A stretch of 64,000 nt of DNA, taken from Cryptomeria japonica (lineage: Eukaryota > Streptophyta > Pinopsida > Cupressales > Cupressaceae). The translations under genes and the position numbers were made by a program. Below are positions 1 to 12,950 of this stretch, piece by piece. Each line of letters begins with the position of its first letter. The stretch's first letter is position 1. Location: positions 192,783,891 through 192,847,890 of the forward strand of contig NC_081406.1 of the NCBI RefSeq assembly GCF_030272615.1, given 5' to 3'. The notes beneath the pieces were generated by a model. The model was not told the origin of the DNA, ran no database searches, and worked only from the letters and a program-made list of their open reading frames with translations.

Positions 1-272
1 AAATGAAGACTTATCCGCACAAATAGACTGGTAAACAGAAGTAGACATATAAAACAGAAAATGAACTGTCTAAAATGAAAGTCAGCTTTAATTCACCTAA
101 TTACTACATAATATTACAGAAAATGAAAGACAGCTGCAACTTGCAAGAGATTGTTTTTAATGTTAACTGAAATTACAGACCATTTGCAAATGTCAAATGC
201 ACCGTCCAATTGACTTTTTAATTATAGAATAAGTCAGTCAAAACTTGCCCAGAATGTACGTATACCGTTTCC
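1..272 (+). promoter_or_regulatory. Upstream region of the ERF gene
   Basis: No gene is seen here. The stretch is AT-rich and lies directly upstream of the TATA box of the ERF gene, so it is read as its proximal promoter. A W-box-type core (TTGACT) occurs at 210-215, the kind of site bound by WRKY factors. A single short motif of this sort can easily occur by chance. Confidence 0.4.
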
Positions 273-280
273 TATATAAA
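273..280 (+). promoter_or_regulatory. TATA box of the ERF gene
   Basis: TATATAAA sits 49 bases upstream of the ATG at 329. A start of transcription roughly 30 bases downstream (about 300-312) would leave a short 5' UTR. The box lies after the in-frame ATG at 254, which argues against that earlier ATG being used. Confidence 0.65.
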
Positions 281-328
281 CCGCTCCAGAGGATAGTTTC
301 AATTCGACAGAAAGTTGTCAAAAATAAA

Positions 329-892
329 ATGGGCAAATCAAGAAGCAATCCAAAGCCTCTGAGAATCCCAAAACTGAAGGGAATTCGAAAGAGAAATTGG
401 GGAAAATGGGTGTCGGAAGTGAGAATCCCCAATTCCAGAACTAAAATTTGGTTGGGATCGTACGAGACGGCAGAGCAGGCAGCCCGCGCTTACGATTTTG
501 CTCTGTATGTCTTGAAAGGCCCAAATGCCACCTTCAATTTCATCAAATCTCCAACTGAAATTTCGCCGGTTTCTTCGCTTTCGCAGCAAGAGATTCAGGC
601 GGCCGCCGCCAATTTTGCCCTGCGGAAATTCCCGGAAGTGCCGCATATAAATACTGCGGAAGGGGGAGAGATTTTAGGCCACGTTTCAGAAGTTGAATCT
701 CCATTTGCCGAAGAAGTTCCGGGTGAGAATGAAATGGTTTTTTGGGATTCCGTGCTGAATGGAGATTGTTCAGACTCGGATGTTGTGGAAATGGCGGATC
801 TGTCGTTTCCTTCCCCTGTACAGCAACATGGGGGAATCATATTGGATCAAGTTGAGTGGTGGGAATTTTCAAGAACTGCCTCCACATTGTAA
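329..892 (+). CDS. AP2/ERF-domain transcription factor, DREB subfamily (group II / A-5-like)
   Basis: Single-exon gene of 187 codons plus stop. The protein should bind GCC/DRE-type promoter elements in the nucleus. One AP2 domain spans about residues 16-71: [16 protein letters not shown] (17-32) forms the DNA-contacting sheet, WLGSY lies at 41-45, and AARAYD at 51-56 starts the helix. Val follows the WGKW tryptophan as in DREBs, but the classic DREB Glu19 position is Ile33; group II (A-5) members also lack Glu there. The stretch [16 protein letters not shown] after the domain resembles the group II post-domain alanine-rich motif. The C-terminal half is acidic, with a short DLSFPSP that might be a weak EAR-like site. 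The start at 329 is chosen because its context (AAAATGGG) is good and a TATA box lies between it and the upstream in-frame ATG at 254. It may act as an activator or repressor; the sequence does not decide. Confidence 0.9.
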   Translation: MGKSRSNPKPLRIPKLKGIRKRNWGKWVSEVRIPNSRTKIWLGSYETAEQAARAYDFALYVLKGPNATFNFIKSPTEISPVSSLSQQEIQAAAANFALRKFPEVPHINTAEGGEILGHVSEVESPFAEEVPGENEMVFWDSVLNGDCSDSDVVEMADLSFPSPVQQHGGIILDQVEWWEFSRTASTL

Positions 893-1754
893 TATAATAC
901 ATATAAATCTGTCTTTTGAATTCTGTTTTGTTTTCGTTTGCTCTGGAGTTTTATGATCGTTGTTCTGTTTTTCATTGCAAACCCATCTGAATTATTTGTT
1001 GATTTGAATGCTGAGAACATATAATCAGGTGAGGTCCATTGAGGATACCTAAACAAAACGAAAACCAGGGTAACAAAAACATTTTGAATCAATGCAAATG
1101 ATTGAGATTAATATTTTATATCAGGTATCTCAACATTATGTGAAATGTCTTGCAAATGGATTTGTATAAATCAATTATCTATAATGATGGGTATAATTAA
1201 TTGATTATCATTATCATTAATCTTATCAATTTTAATCATTACGACTTAAGAAGTGATTTAGAGGTATTCAGTGGATGAATGAGAGGTGGCATGTAAATAG
1301 ATTAGCACCCAACAAATTTTGAATCATACCATTCATAGATTTTTGAATCTTAGTGAAATTTTTACTAGTATTTTGTTTATAAGAAATAAAATAAAAATTA
1401 TTAGTCAATTGATTCACATTTTCTTTCATATCACCAACCTTTGACAATTGTTATTATTTTGATTATTACAAAGATAGGAAGCATATTGACATGATGAACT
1501 ATATTAATGGAATTATGTACAGGGAATTAAGATTCTACATATTCAGCTTGTGCACAGAAATCCGCGAAAGAGACTTAAAACTATTCAAGTACACATTATC
1601 TTGAATTTGTTTAATTGATCCTTTAATAAATATATAATTTTTACTTTATAGCATCCGATAAAGGAGTAATCAACAAAGAGCACAAAGATTGAAATTGATT
1701 CTAATGAAATCACTATTTATGTGTGTAGACGTATAAAAATGACCATATTCCTAA
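893..1754. other. 3' flank and AT-rich spacer
   Basis: The first 150 or so bases are the likely 3' UTR of the ERF gene. The rest is AT-rich with no open frame worth keeping and no recognised element. Confidence 0.4.
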
Positions 1755-2171
1755 ATGAATATTTTATGTTCATTTCTCTATTTAATTAAATCCAATTTAA
1801 TTAAATTACCCGCATTCCTCTATTTAATTAAGTAAATTACTCAATTTATTTAAATTAAATTCACTATACCCATTTAATGAATAAATCATTTTATTCAATT
1901 AAATCCCCCCTATCCACTTTTAATTAAATTCAAATTTAATTAAATAGTTATCCTAAAATTGAATAAATCTAATTTATTTAATTTCCCCAAATTGCAACCA
2001 AATTGAATTAAATTACTTTATTTCAATTAAATCCTATTATCCCTCCATCCACTTGCAAAATCCCAAACCCTTTTCTAATCCCTTCTAGAATCTTCTAATC
2101 GCTTCTAATTATCCTAACCCATCTTCTAAACTTTGTCACATCCCTAAGCAAAGGGAAGTCACTTCTCAAAA
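1755..2171. repeat. AT-rich block with many TTTAATTAAAT motifs, possible LTR remnant
   Basis: Between about 1775 and 2040 the palindromic core TTTAATTAAAT or close variants recurs many times, separated by short C-rich words. From 2040 to 2170 the text becomes pyrimidine-rich and low in complexity. The style resembles LTRs of conifer retrotransposons, but no TG/CA ends or target duplication can be fixed, so the element type stays open. Confidence 0.35.
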
Positions 2172-2305
2172 CCTCAAAGTCTTTGATAACCATTAAAGGC
2201 TTCAAGTCTTCAACCACTTAATTCCTCAAAGTCTTTGATAACCATTAAAGGCTTCCAACTTTCAACCACTTAATCCCCCAAAGTCTCCAATAACCATTAA
2301 TGGTT
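2172..2305. repeat. Tandem repeat, 52 bp unit, about 2.6 copies
   Basis: The word CAAAGTCT recurs at 2175, 2227 and 2279, giving an exact 52-base period. The first two units are nearly identical (CTTTGATAACCATTAAAGG in both); the third is partial and diverged. It probably lies inside the same retrotransposon-like block as the AT-rich stretch just upstream. Confidence 0.8.
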
Positions 2306-5021
2306 AACTCAAACCCTCCTACATGGTTAAAACATTTGTTTTGACTCAACCTTCATCCAACCCAAGGGTCTCATCAGGGCTTTAATGCTTTGACCATGAT
2401 TATCTCTTAATCATTTGCACAAAGGTTTATCCTTGGATTAAGTCTTAATCCATTGGGTAATCCTAACTTAGACTTGACCCTTACCCTCTAGAAAACCATG
2501 AGGTCTTCTCAGGCATTTAATGCCTCCAACCCCTTCTCTCAACCCAACCCTTTGAGGGATATTGTGAGATAGAGAACCATGGGACCAACCTTGGGAAGCT
2601 GAGTTATACTTCATGACTCCATAGCTTGCACCAAGAAGTCCTGTGTGTGTGTGTGGACTAGTATTTAGCAATATTTTCACATATTAAGTTTTATCAGCCC
2701 ACTTTTCCTGCATACAATGTGACCATTGGATCCTTAGGCACATTGAAATAAATTGGACATGATTACTCGATTCATATTAACGTTGAAAGAACTTTCACGA
2801 GATCACCAAAAGATTAAATAGACTTTTGAGGAAGTGAAAAATGTTGCATCATAGGAGAATCCTTCAAAGTCTAGAGAAGTAACTTGGTTAATAAATTATC
2901 CTTATAAATAAGGTCTATGTATATTCAAAACCATAAGAACTAAGTCGTATCATACATGGGAGGTACCATGTATCTGATAGGAAATGGACATATCACAATA
3001 TCATAAGATATTTTATAGGTTCTTTATCTACATAAATTCATCACTATATTTGTAAGCTTTGCATCCATTCTATTTTCTACAAGTAATCTATTTTATGAAG
3101 TTGTGTATCTAGGAAAAAATAAGGAAGTGGATTAAGTAATGGATTTAGATAAAGGCATGGATGTTCAAAAGGGTATTTAAGGATAAATTTCTAAGGTATG
3201 TGCTATGGAAGTAGTTTGTGTAAGTTGGGTTATTATAGTAGTCAGGCAATTATAGGTCTAGTAGTGGTGGAAGAAAAAAGTGTGGAATTGTGAATCATTA
3301 TAGGGATATTAGGAATGATGGGAGGAGTATATCTAAGAGCTAAGAGAATAAATGGAAAGGCATAAGTGCTAAATGGTGATACACTAGTGGTCATGTGCTA
3401 TGAAAATTTATGGTAGTATTATGAGTCATGGTGGAATCTATGTAGATATGGGGATAGATGTAGTAGTCCCTATAGGAGTAAATGCATCTATAAATACTTG
3501 CAAAGTTTCATGTCCATATCATTTACTTTCAAACACATCCTCAAACATATCTACTAGTTATGTACCCAATTCTTTACATTAGTCAAACTAGCCAACTTAT
3601 TTAAATAAATCTTGGTTATCTACATGAGGATTAAAATAGACTTAATTTTCATTATTTTGGTCCACAACAAGGTTTAGGTGGGTGTTCCTTCTAGGTGGAA
3701 CAAAACAAAAAATAGATGAATAAAATTCAAATGTCCACTTTTATATTGAAAATTTTGAAATACCAAAGGTAATTTAAAAATGAAACCGTAGTGTGGTAGA
3801 CAATTATGGGTAGGGTGGAAGATATAATAAAACACAAATCCTAATGGAAAAGAATTTAAAGTACAATGAAGTAAAAAAATGGTAATTTAATATGAAAGTA
3901 AGATGTAACAGTAAAAAAATGTAGATCTAAAAGCTCTAATACAAAGCCTATAAAGAGGGTTAGGTTGCGTAGGATTGGATGGATTTACCAAATCAAAAGA
4001 TTTAAATAAATTTTCCTTATAAATCTAGGCTATTAATTAAATATATGCAATCAAATAAACATAATTAGCATATATTAACTAAATAAAATAAGTTGGTAGA
4101 TGAGAATAGCGAATAAGATTTGATGTACTTTAGAAATTGAACAAGATGGAAGGTCATAATTAGTTCGATAATTGATGAATAAAGTCTTGAAAATGAGTGA
4201 GATTTTAGATTTATTTGCTATCAAATATAGAAACGGTATCTCTCTATTTGTGACACTCTATTCTAGAATCATACCCCATCAAAGGATAAGTTCTTGGGAG
4301 ATAAATTACAAAATTGTACCTATAGTTGTGCTTTAAATCTATCTTGGACATTTGTAGAATTTTGTTCTACAAGTTTTCCTTATTCTTAGTCTTCACTTTT
4401 CCTTTTGGAAAGTTGGGGTTGCTAGTAATGATAAATGCATTTATCAAGTTGTCATATGACTAAGTTTCAAGGGAATTGTACCTTGATCAACCCAATGAAA
4501 TTCAAATAATGTCAAAGACAACAAGTGCCTAATATGTAGATTCTTAAAAAATATTGTATCAAATCTAGGCATGTCACTATTGATTGTTGTCTAGAATGAT
4601 TGAATACTTCATAATACTTGGTTCCTAGATTGCACCAATGAATCTATTGAATGCTTTTAATTATAAGCACATAGCATCAAATCAAATCAAACATGTTTTT
4701 GTTTGGCTTGAGATAGGATGGTAACGCGGTCTAGGTGGTCAAATTTTAATTTTAAATTTTAAATTGGAAATGGACAAGTTTGCAACTACAAGATTACTCC
4801 CACATCTATAGACATACCAAAAAATATAATAATACTCTAATACACCAAGTAAGAGGCTATGGAAGTAGGTGCATAGATAGATGAAACAAATAGGTCAATA
4901 GAATGAATGAATAAGAGTGTTTATACATAAATAAAAAAAATTGAAAGACTAAATCTAATTTCACACAATATTATACTATTTATCATTATATATACATATA
5001 TATTTCTTCAAATTGTCAACA
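2306..5021. other. AT-rich spacer
   Basis: No supported gene. Short open frames here show no recognisable domain and no codon bias. A short GT run lies at about 2641-2654. Confidence 0.4.
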
Positions 5022-5046
5022 AATATATATATATATATATATATAT
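5022..5046. repeat. (AT)n microsatellite
   Basis: Perfect AT dinucleotide run of about 12 units in AT-rich spacer. Confidence 0.95.
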
Positions 5047-5572
5047 TCTCTTAAAATGCTCGTCTTACCAAACTATAATTATTCAACGGTTAACCTGTTT
5101 CACACTTGCTTAAACCTGCACTTAGAAAAGATCATCAAAATAGATAAGAATTCTACGATTTAGGCTTTACTTCGCCCATTTATATTAATAATATAATTTG
5201 ACGCTGACCAGTCAAAAGCGTGACGCTGTTCAATTGGTCTCGTGCGTAAACAATTAATCAATCCAAATGTTTTGGCACCAGGCAGAAAACATTATATTTT
5301 AAAATATTATGCTGCATTGACCTATTTTACAAGTTGCTTAAAATCTTAGTAATGAAAATAATACAGTTTGAATTCAAATCCAATGAAGCATGGAAAATAT
5401 CCAAATAAAAATAATAAAATCTAAGAGCCAGATTTTCTTTAAAGTTTCTGGATGCAGACTGTTCTACGACGATTACTCATATCTACGTCACCGTCAATTA
5501 GATCAGATTTATATTTATTTTGTCCTGGTTGACTGGCTGCATATTCTTTGCCTTGTTTTTCTCAATTACCAG

Positions 5573-5590
5573 AAAAAAAAAAAAAAAAAA
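5573..5590. repeat. Poly-A run (18)
   Basis: Uninterrupted run of 18 A. It could be the tail of an old retroposed sequence, but nothing upstream is recognisable as SINE, LINE or processed gene, so it is recorded only as a homopolymer. Confidence 0.9.
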
Positions 5591-8500
5591 GCTTAATGAG
5601 AATAAGAACTATAATTGCGCTTCCAGTAGTTGTATTCAATTGTGGTATGACTTTAAACTTTGATTTGTTTAGGTAGTTGTTTGAAATTATATTTAGTTTG
5701 TTGTGGGATTTATTTATTGGTGGGATTTTAGATGAATCATTTAAGTAAGTCAAAGCTTAGAATATGTTATTTGAGTTCATAAGACTAAAGCGAATAAGAT
5801 CTACTTGATTAATAATATGATATTTTAATAATTTATAAATTTGTAGGGTGCTTATTATAGTAGAAAATTGTGTAAGATTTTGCATCAATTTTTGGATTAC
5901 ATTCTATTATCTATTATTAGAGCAGAAGCAAATAGAAATCATAAAATGTGATTCAAAATGTTAATACAAAAAAATGTACTTTAAATCTATTTGAATTGTT
6001 TTTTCTTAGAAATATATAACTATATATTCTTAATCTAATATGAAAAAAATAACATATTTATAAAACTTTGGAGTTATATTTTGCATTAAAATATGATATT
6101 CTATTAACAATAAAAGACATTTTTTAATTCAACTACTAGAGATTTTTAGATTAAGTTTTGGTTGAATCTTTAAAATGTCATTTTTAGGATACTTCACACT
6201 ACAAATGCTATTTTGATGAGTGGCATGATGAGTCGCACCTCCAAACCTTAGTTGTATATAGGTAATTGTCCACTTTAAATATTTGAATTAGAAAGAGTAA
6301 ATAGATTAGCACTCAACTAACCCCCCATGCAAGAAGGGTAGTATAGACAACACATAACCAAATGATTGTTACACACATGCAACTACAAGACCAACCACAT
6401 TTAGTTGAAGGATCATGTGCTTGCATCCAAGGAAGTAGGACACGTAAAACCAAGGGTATAGGACGCCCACACCCATTGTCCAGCCAAAAAATACAAATAT
6501 ATTTTTGGCCACTAATAATAATTTTGTCCTAGAGAATGGGGAACAAACACCATATTAACATATATTACCAGATGTTGTATTAATTATTTTATTGCCTAAA
6601 TTAGGTCATATATGTCTATGCATGCTAATGATTCCAATTCTCTAGTTGCATTTAGAGAATTATAGTAGGATTCTATTTTCTAAAGTCTCATATTTTTTTC
6701 AAAATAAAATAATTATCTTCCTATTTTTTGGGAATGATGACATCTATGATTTAAGTTGTTAGCTTGTTAAGGACAATACGGATTAACTAGGACCAAAATT
6801 AAGTCTATATATTGCAGTCTAAGAAAAAAAAGGATGATGTTGATGTTTTAGCATTCATATCATTTTTCTTTAAATATGAATGAATGGGGGATAAAAAGGG
6901 TTGATTAATATTTCTATGAAGTAGAAGAGCGCAACAACTCAAGCAAGAGCCCATTTGAGATAATGTTGTGATATCATTAGCATTAGTAGTTAGTTATTTC
7001 AATATCTTTAAGTTTATATATAACTAGCTATTGATTAGTTGTTCACAAATATTAATTATCAACAGTATTCACAACATGAGTATTAATTTGTAGCAATAGT
7101 TACATAGGATAATTGTTGTAAAAAATTTAAAGTCTTTGATACGAATTTATTTCTAAATAAGAAAATTTAATTTGTGTAATCATTTACTTAGGAAACCCCT
7201 AGAAACCTTTGAGCCATAAATATAGTATTGGCATCATCCAAGAAGATACATCATTGGTCCAACATTATAAAAATAACCCTATGATTTGGATTAAGTTGAG
7301 TGCATATCTCAGTTGCACCAAATCTATTACAATGCCTAACCATTGTGGTTGTTTCTAAGCCATTATGTTTTAACAAGAGTTTCAATATCAGTTCTATATT
7401 AAATACATTGAAAATAAATAGGCAATAAGAGAAAGCGCTTATAATAGGTAATATTTTAAAATTGGACAACTTTGAAAGAAAAAAAATTCCATATTTCCTA
7501 ATCATATGAAAAATCTAATAATGTAATCACAAAAAATGATAACTATATATAAGCTCACATTTGTTGTTAGAGACATGAAATTTTACCTAAAATGATATGT
7601 TGCTAGTACACAAATATTTTATGTATGTAAATCTTTCCCTAAGAGAAGGATGAAGCCTCTATGTTAATGGATAGTAGGGTACCGGGCCAAATACCCTAGT
7701 GACATGTATACATGTGTGGGATGAGTGGAAGTACTTATAGGTGTGCTCGTGACTAGCATGGTGATGTTGTTACTGAATGTACCAAACCATTAGGTTTGAT
7801 CTTAAAAGAATGCCACAACAATAGATAGTAAAGATCAAGCTACTAAAGTTTAAGTCTTTGAAACTTTAAACACAAATATCTAATGATCAACTCATGAAAT
7901 ATAAAGGAAAAGTGATTAATTACCTACTATGTGACAACAATTAAGAGTTACCACTTGCTCTAAGGGGGTAAGAAAACATCATTTAGAAAGAGCTAGGATG
8001 CCAAGTTTGTAAAGAAAGGTAACACTTAAATATAAAGTAAATCTCACATTACTAAAATGAGATCTAATGGTCACTAAGGGTTCATAGAGATAGCATAGAA
8101 AATAACTTAACACATGAACTTAAAGTGTCACTAATTGTTTCACCACTATGCATTGACCAACCAAAGATTGGTGGATTATCTTAACTTTCCTACCAAATAG
8201 ATTTTAAATGTGGCCACCTTATTAAAAAAGGATGATGTGTGGATGAGGTGGGACCAACAAATACAAGGGAAAGGAAATATGATGATGCATTTTCTCAAGG
8301 ATTGTTTTGTATACAATTTTGCCAATATAGATGCTAGCTCTCCCTAGACATAGTGTTATTTCCTTAGGATTATTCTTTCCACATGAAGCTCACTAGTAAA
8401 TGATAAAGGATGATCTCTAAAATCTTTGAAAATTAATATTATATTTTGCTAATATTTTTGTTAATAATTACATATATAGAGATAGTAGGTAGAATTAATA

Positions 8501-10330
8501 GATATATTAGGTAGTATTAATGTAGATGTTAATTATTAATTTATTTGTTTTAGATGATTATTTCTTCTTCATCAAATTTATTCATAAATGTGTAAAAGAG
8601 CAATATCACCCATTTTAAATAGTATTTTGTTATTAATCTTTATAGAAAATGTTAAATATTTAATTTTTCTATATCTAGGATAAAAAAATTTCTTCATGAA
8701 ATGATTAGATGTTGATCCAGTGTTGAAATCTAAATGTCTTAGGCCTAAAAATGACAAGTCTCTCTCATTAGTTTGCCTCAAATTTCTACTATCTTGACAA
8801 GGATAAGGGTACCAATGTAGATTTATGGAAGAATCATCAAAATAAAAGAATATGCAAGTCGAGCACACAATTGATGAAAGAAAAGATGGTTCTTATTATA
8901 TCTCCAATTGATTTAATCATTCAATAAAATAACCATAATGTCTAACCATTGCATCACCAAAACATCTAATTATCACATCACCTTTACATATGCAAGAGCT
9001 CTAGGTTATCACAAAGAAAATCCTCAACCATGTCACATCCTATTATGACATACTACACATTTGTAACTAACATATTAAGAGATGAAGGTAAGAGGGATGT
9101 GAGAGCTAGCAACTACATTGTATCTTTATCATTATTGTCACATCTAGTGACCTAGGTTTGTATCCATCATCATTGTTGGCTTTGTCAATATGATAGAGGA
9201 GATCACTTATATTATTACATAGTTCACCCATAGATCTCTCTCATTGTCTATATGGCCTAAAGTAATAGGTCATTACCATCTTAAAGTGCATAAGTCATTA
9301 TAAAGTTGCCATCTCTTCTTATGCCATAGGCTCAAGGATTGTAAGTAAATGTAAAATGTAGGAGAGACTATGAAGGGTGGTTATTGGCATGAAGCCACAA
9401 TGCATAATGGTGAATATTTTCCACGTGGTTAAGGGATTTCTTGCAACCAAGAATTGGCCACCATGGTCAAGAAGATAGTTGGGCATTAATAGTTACATGA
9501 GCAACCAAGACAATGACTAATTGGCCATGGTGCTACAACACATGATAGACATTGTTTTATACTCTAATCACCCCCATTTAGCTCTCCTCCTCAATCCATG
9601 TAGTCCATTAACTGAATAGTACATGCTCAAACCTTGAGTTCTTCTACATACACTTTTGTAAACTTTTCGATATTATGATTTTGTAAATGTCAAAAATCTC
9701 TAATCTTTCATCCCTTAACTTTTGAGTTACACATCAATTTAAAATGACTATGCATGATCATCCTTCACAAACTCAACACTTTCTTAAGATACCAACCAAA
9801 TGATAAAAAAGGTATAAGAAATATTGTAAACTTGAAGCTATTGACAATGAATGTAAATGTGACTCAACACAGCTCTGAATTGATCATACCAAACATAGCA
9901 ACTAAACATTGTGATCACTTCCCATCCATTGTACAATAGACCAACTTCGTCTACTCCATTGACCCTTCAAAGCTCTTCAATATGCTTATTACACTCAAAT
10001 ATTGATTATTAATTACTAAATATAACTATATTTCTGGCTTCAAAGTTAACATCTTTGACAGGGTCTGAGCTTTTACACTCTATTACTCGTGTCAGAGGAT
10101 TTCTTTGACGTGAATTCTTTGACATATTCAGACATGAGCGTCAAACTCTTGAGGTCCATTGGCTTCGGGCTTGAACTCAATTCTCGTGGTCTATTGAAGC
10201 TCCAACACGAAATTGGATTTGACTTGGGAGGCTTTTGGGTCCCTCTTATGTAATGCCTGCCTTGGCCTCATACTTCAACTTATACATAAAAAATGATGCA
10301 AGACATTTGATTGAATTGAATATAAATGCC
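5591..10330. other. Long AT-rich spacer without recognised features
   Basis: About 4.7 kb in which all open frames are short and look like chance. I could not recognise a transposon protein, RNA gene or clear repeat. Old, fully decayed mobile DNA is likely but not shown. Confidence 0.4.
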
Positions 10331-10670
10331 TAGATTATGGGTTTATTTTAAATTTGGACATCTTTGATTTCGTAGATACATAAAGGTTTTGATGACATCT
10401 ATATCAATAGATTACATGTTTACTTTAAATTTCGTATCTTTGAGTTTCTAGATACATAAAGGTTTTGATGACATGATGACATGTATATCAATAGATTATA
10501 TGTTTACTTCAAACTTGGTATCTTTGAGTTTCTAGACACATAAAGGTTTTGATGACATGTATATATGTAGATTATGGATCTACTTCAAATTTGATACTTT
10601 TGATTTTTTAGAGATGTAATAGCTTTGATGATATGCATAAGAAAAAGTATGGAGATTATGCATAAATAAA
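10331..10670. repeat. Imperfect tandem repeat, ~76 bp unit, about 4 copies
   Basis: The phrase TAAAGGTTTTGATGACAT recurs with starts at 10381, 10457 and 10541, and a diverged form begins near 10617. The spacings are 76, 84 and 76 bases. The 84-base spacing comes from an extra 8-base GATGACAT duplication in the second unit. Each unit also carries TAGATTAT and TACTTCAAA-like words. Confidence 0.8.
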
Positions 10671-10964
10671 GAACAACCAAATGAACTTGAACCTTTCTTA
10701 ATGCAATTTCAAAGAGTCCATCATAACCAAAATTAAAAGGATTACAAAAAATTATGATCAAAATACAATTACCCCTACACACTCATAGGAATTTGATTTT
10801 ACTGCAACTCTTCTTGTAGTTCACTCTCATTAATCAATCAAAACCTAACCAAGATTTTTCATCGAAGAAAATGTATATCATTATAGACTTATAAAATATT
10901 GAAAAGAAAATATTTAAAATTTCTTTAGAGTTAAACAAGAGATGCAATGTGTCAAGTTCCTACC

Positions 10965-11003
10965 GAGAGAGAGAGAGATAGAGACAGAGACAGAGACAGA
11001 GAG
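10965..11003. repeat. (GA)n / (GACAGA)n microsatellite
   Basis: A GA dinucleotide run passes into GACAGA hexamers, followed by a purine-rich stretch. Confidence 0.9.
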
Positions 11004-12950
11004 TCATATGAAGGGAGGAGGGAGAAGGAGATATAGATAAAGGGTGCATAATATTGATTGCTTGTCATGAGCAAGTATATTACCAAAGTTACAAATATTA
11101 ATTAAAATAATATCTTGGAAAATAATAATATATAATACACTTCTTAAGCTAATACATAATTAAATAAAAAACAAAACTATTTTTTTAATTTATTAGAGCT
11201 CAAATATTAATAAATTATGCATACAGTAATATTATTAATATAATACAAATAATATTCACATTAATTGAAAGATAAGATCATTATTTAAAAAAAAAATCAT
11301 GATAAAGTTGAACCTTCTTCAAATAAGATACTATTGTAAATAAAATTAAACTATATTCAAAATCTTAAAGTTAAAATTTTAACTTTTATATTTAAAGTTA
11401 TAAGTAAAACCAAACATAAAAAGTTAAAACTAGATGAAACTTATTAAAAATGTAAAAAGTGAACAAATTTAAAGTTTATAATTAATAAACAAATAGTAAT
11501 AATGCATGATGTGAGATCAATTATGTGTGCAGCGGTCAAAAAGTACACACTTCAAAGTGTTGCCTGATACCTGCTCAAAGATGCCCCAGTAATCGTGCGT
11601 TTAAAATTGCCAATTCTTATGCACAAATTGATCCAAAAATGCTAAAAAAAATTGGTGGCTATTTGTACATGTGAAATTTATTAATGAACTTTTAGGTTTT
11701 TGTTTTAGTTTCTTTAAAGTTAGTAATTGGGGGTTGGGTGTGCAAGGAGTGCACGATTATTGAAATATGGACAATAGTACTCTTCCCCTAGTGTGAATAC
11801 AAATATTAAAATAAATAAATAAAATCATTTTTTTTTTCATTTTTAATGATTGATAAGTGCCAATAAAAAATTGCTAAGCTGGTGATGCAATTTCTAGCCC
11901 CTCAATTTCACTTGCTCACATTTACAACCCTTTGAGGAAAAAAAAGAATTCATATTTGCAATCCTAACTTTGAGGAAAATATTGAATTCATATTTGTTGT
12001 CCTAAAAGGTTGGGGCTACTATTTTCAAAAAGGATTTGAATTCTTCCTGAGGTTCAAATTCATTTGATAGTAGTTTTCTTTGTTTAATGAACATGAGAGG
12101 CTTTAGGATCTATTTTCAAGGAGGTGGGGTCTCATGAAGCAAAAATAATAAATATGTTATAGGATTAATTTGAATATTTTGAATAATAACAACCCTTGTG
12201 TTGCAAATTGGAGCGGGTCAAATTTGGGTGGGGCTAGGAATTGCCTCATTAGCTTAAGAATTTAATTTTTTTGCCACTTTCATCTAATTTTGGTTTTTTA
12301 TTAAAGAGAAGATTCTATTAATTTATTAATTTAAATCACAATAATATTCACGAAGCCACCAACTTTTCTTAAGTATCAAAGCACAAACTTTTAAATTGAA
12401 TTGCACTATTGAGACCACTAGGTCTTAGCTTTAAAATAGTCCTAAACAATTTCAACCATATCCATTGAATTTTTTAGGAAACCCTATTCTAGACCACAAT
12501 CTTAATTAATGTCAAGAGGCATAATGATACTAAAGGATACCCTCTTCTATGAAACCACAACCATAATTAATGTCAAGAGACATTCTACAATGACATTGAA
12601 AGATAGTATAATATGTAAGCGTACTAACAATTATTTTATATTTCTCACATATAATAATCAAAATAGTTTCATGCAATAATAAAATAATTCAAGATTATTA
12701 TTTTTTTAAATAGACTATACTAATTAAAAATAGATTTTAAACAAAATATATTATTACAATATAATATGAACAAGAATAGTGCTCCACATGGTTAGGCCCG
12801 TGAACCAAGGCAAATCCACTACCTTTATTTTAAACAATGACAAATCAGGTCGAATTTGATAATTGAAAAAAAAAAAAAAAAACATTCATGTACAATAAAA
12901 AAAAGTGGTCATAATTATTTAGACCATTTTCAAAATTTGAATATGATAGG
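11004..12950. other. AT-rich spacer
   Basis: No gene or element recognised. A poly-A run of about 17 lies near 12867-12883. Confidence 0.4.

Noticed and set aside
245-328. N-terminal extension of the ERF protein
   Set aside because: The TATA box lies within it, and the first codon of the extended frame is TTG, not ATG.
5390-5590. Retroposed gene or SINE ending in the 18-A run
   Set aside because: No tRNA-like promoter boxes, no coding homology and no flanking direct repeats could be seen.
8578-8868. 96-residue minus-strand frame as a possible transposon protein
   Set aside because: Weakly reminiscent of mobile-element text but lacks any motif I can name.
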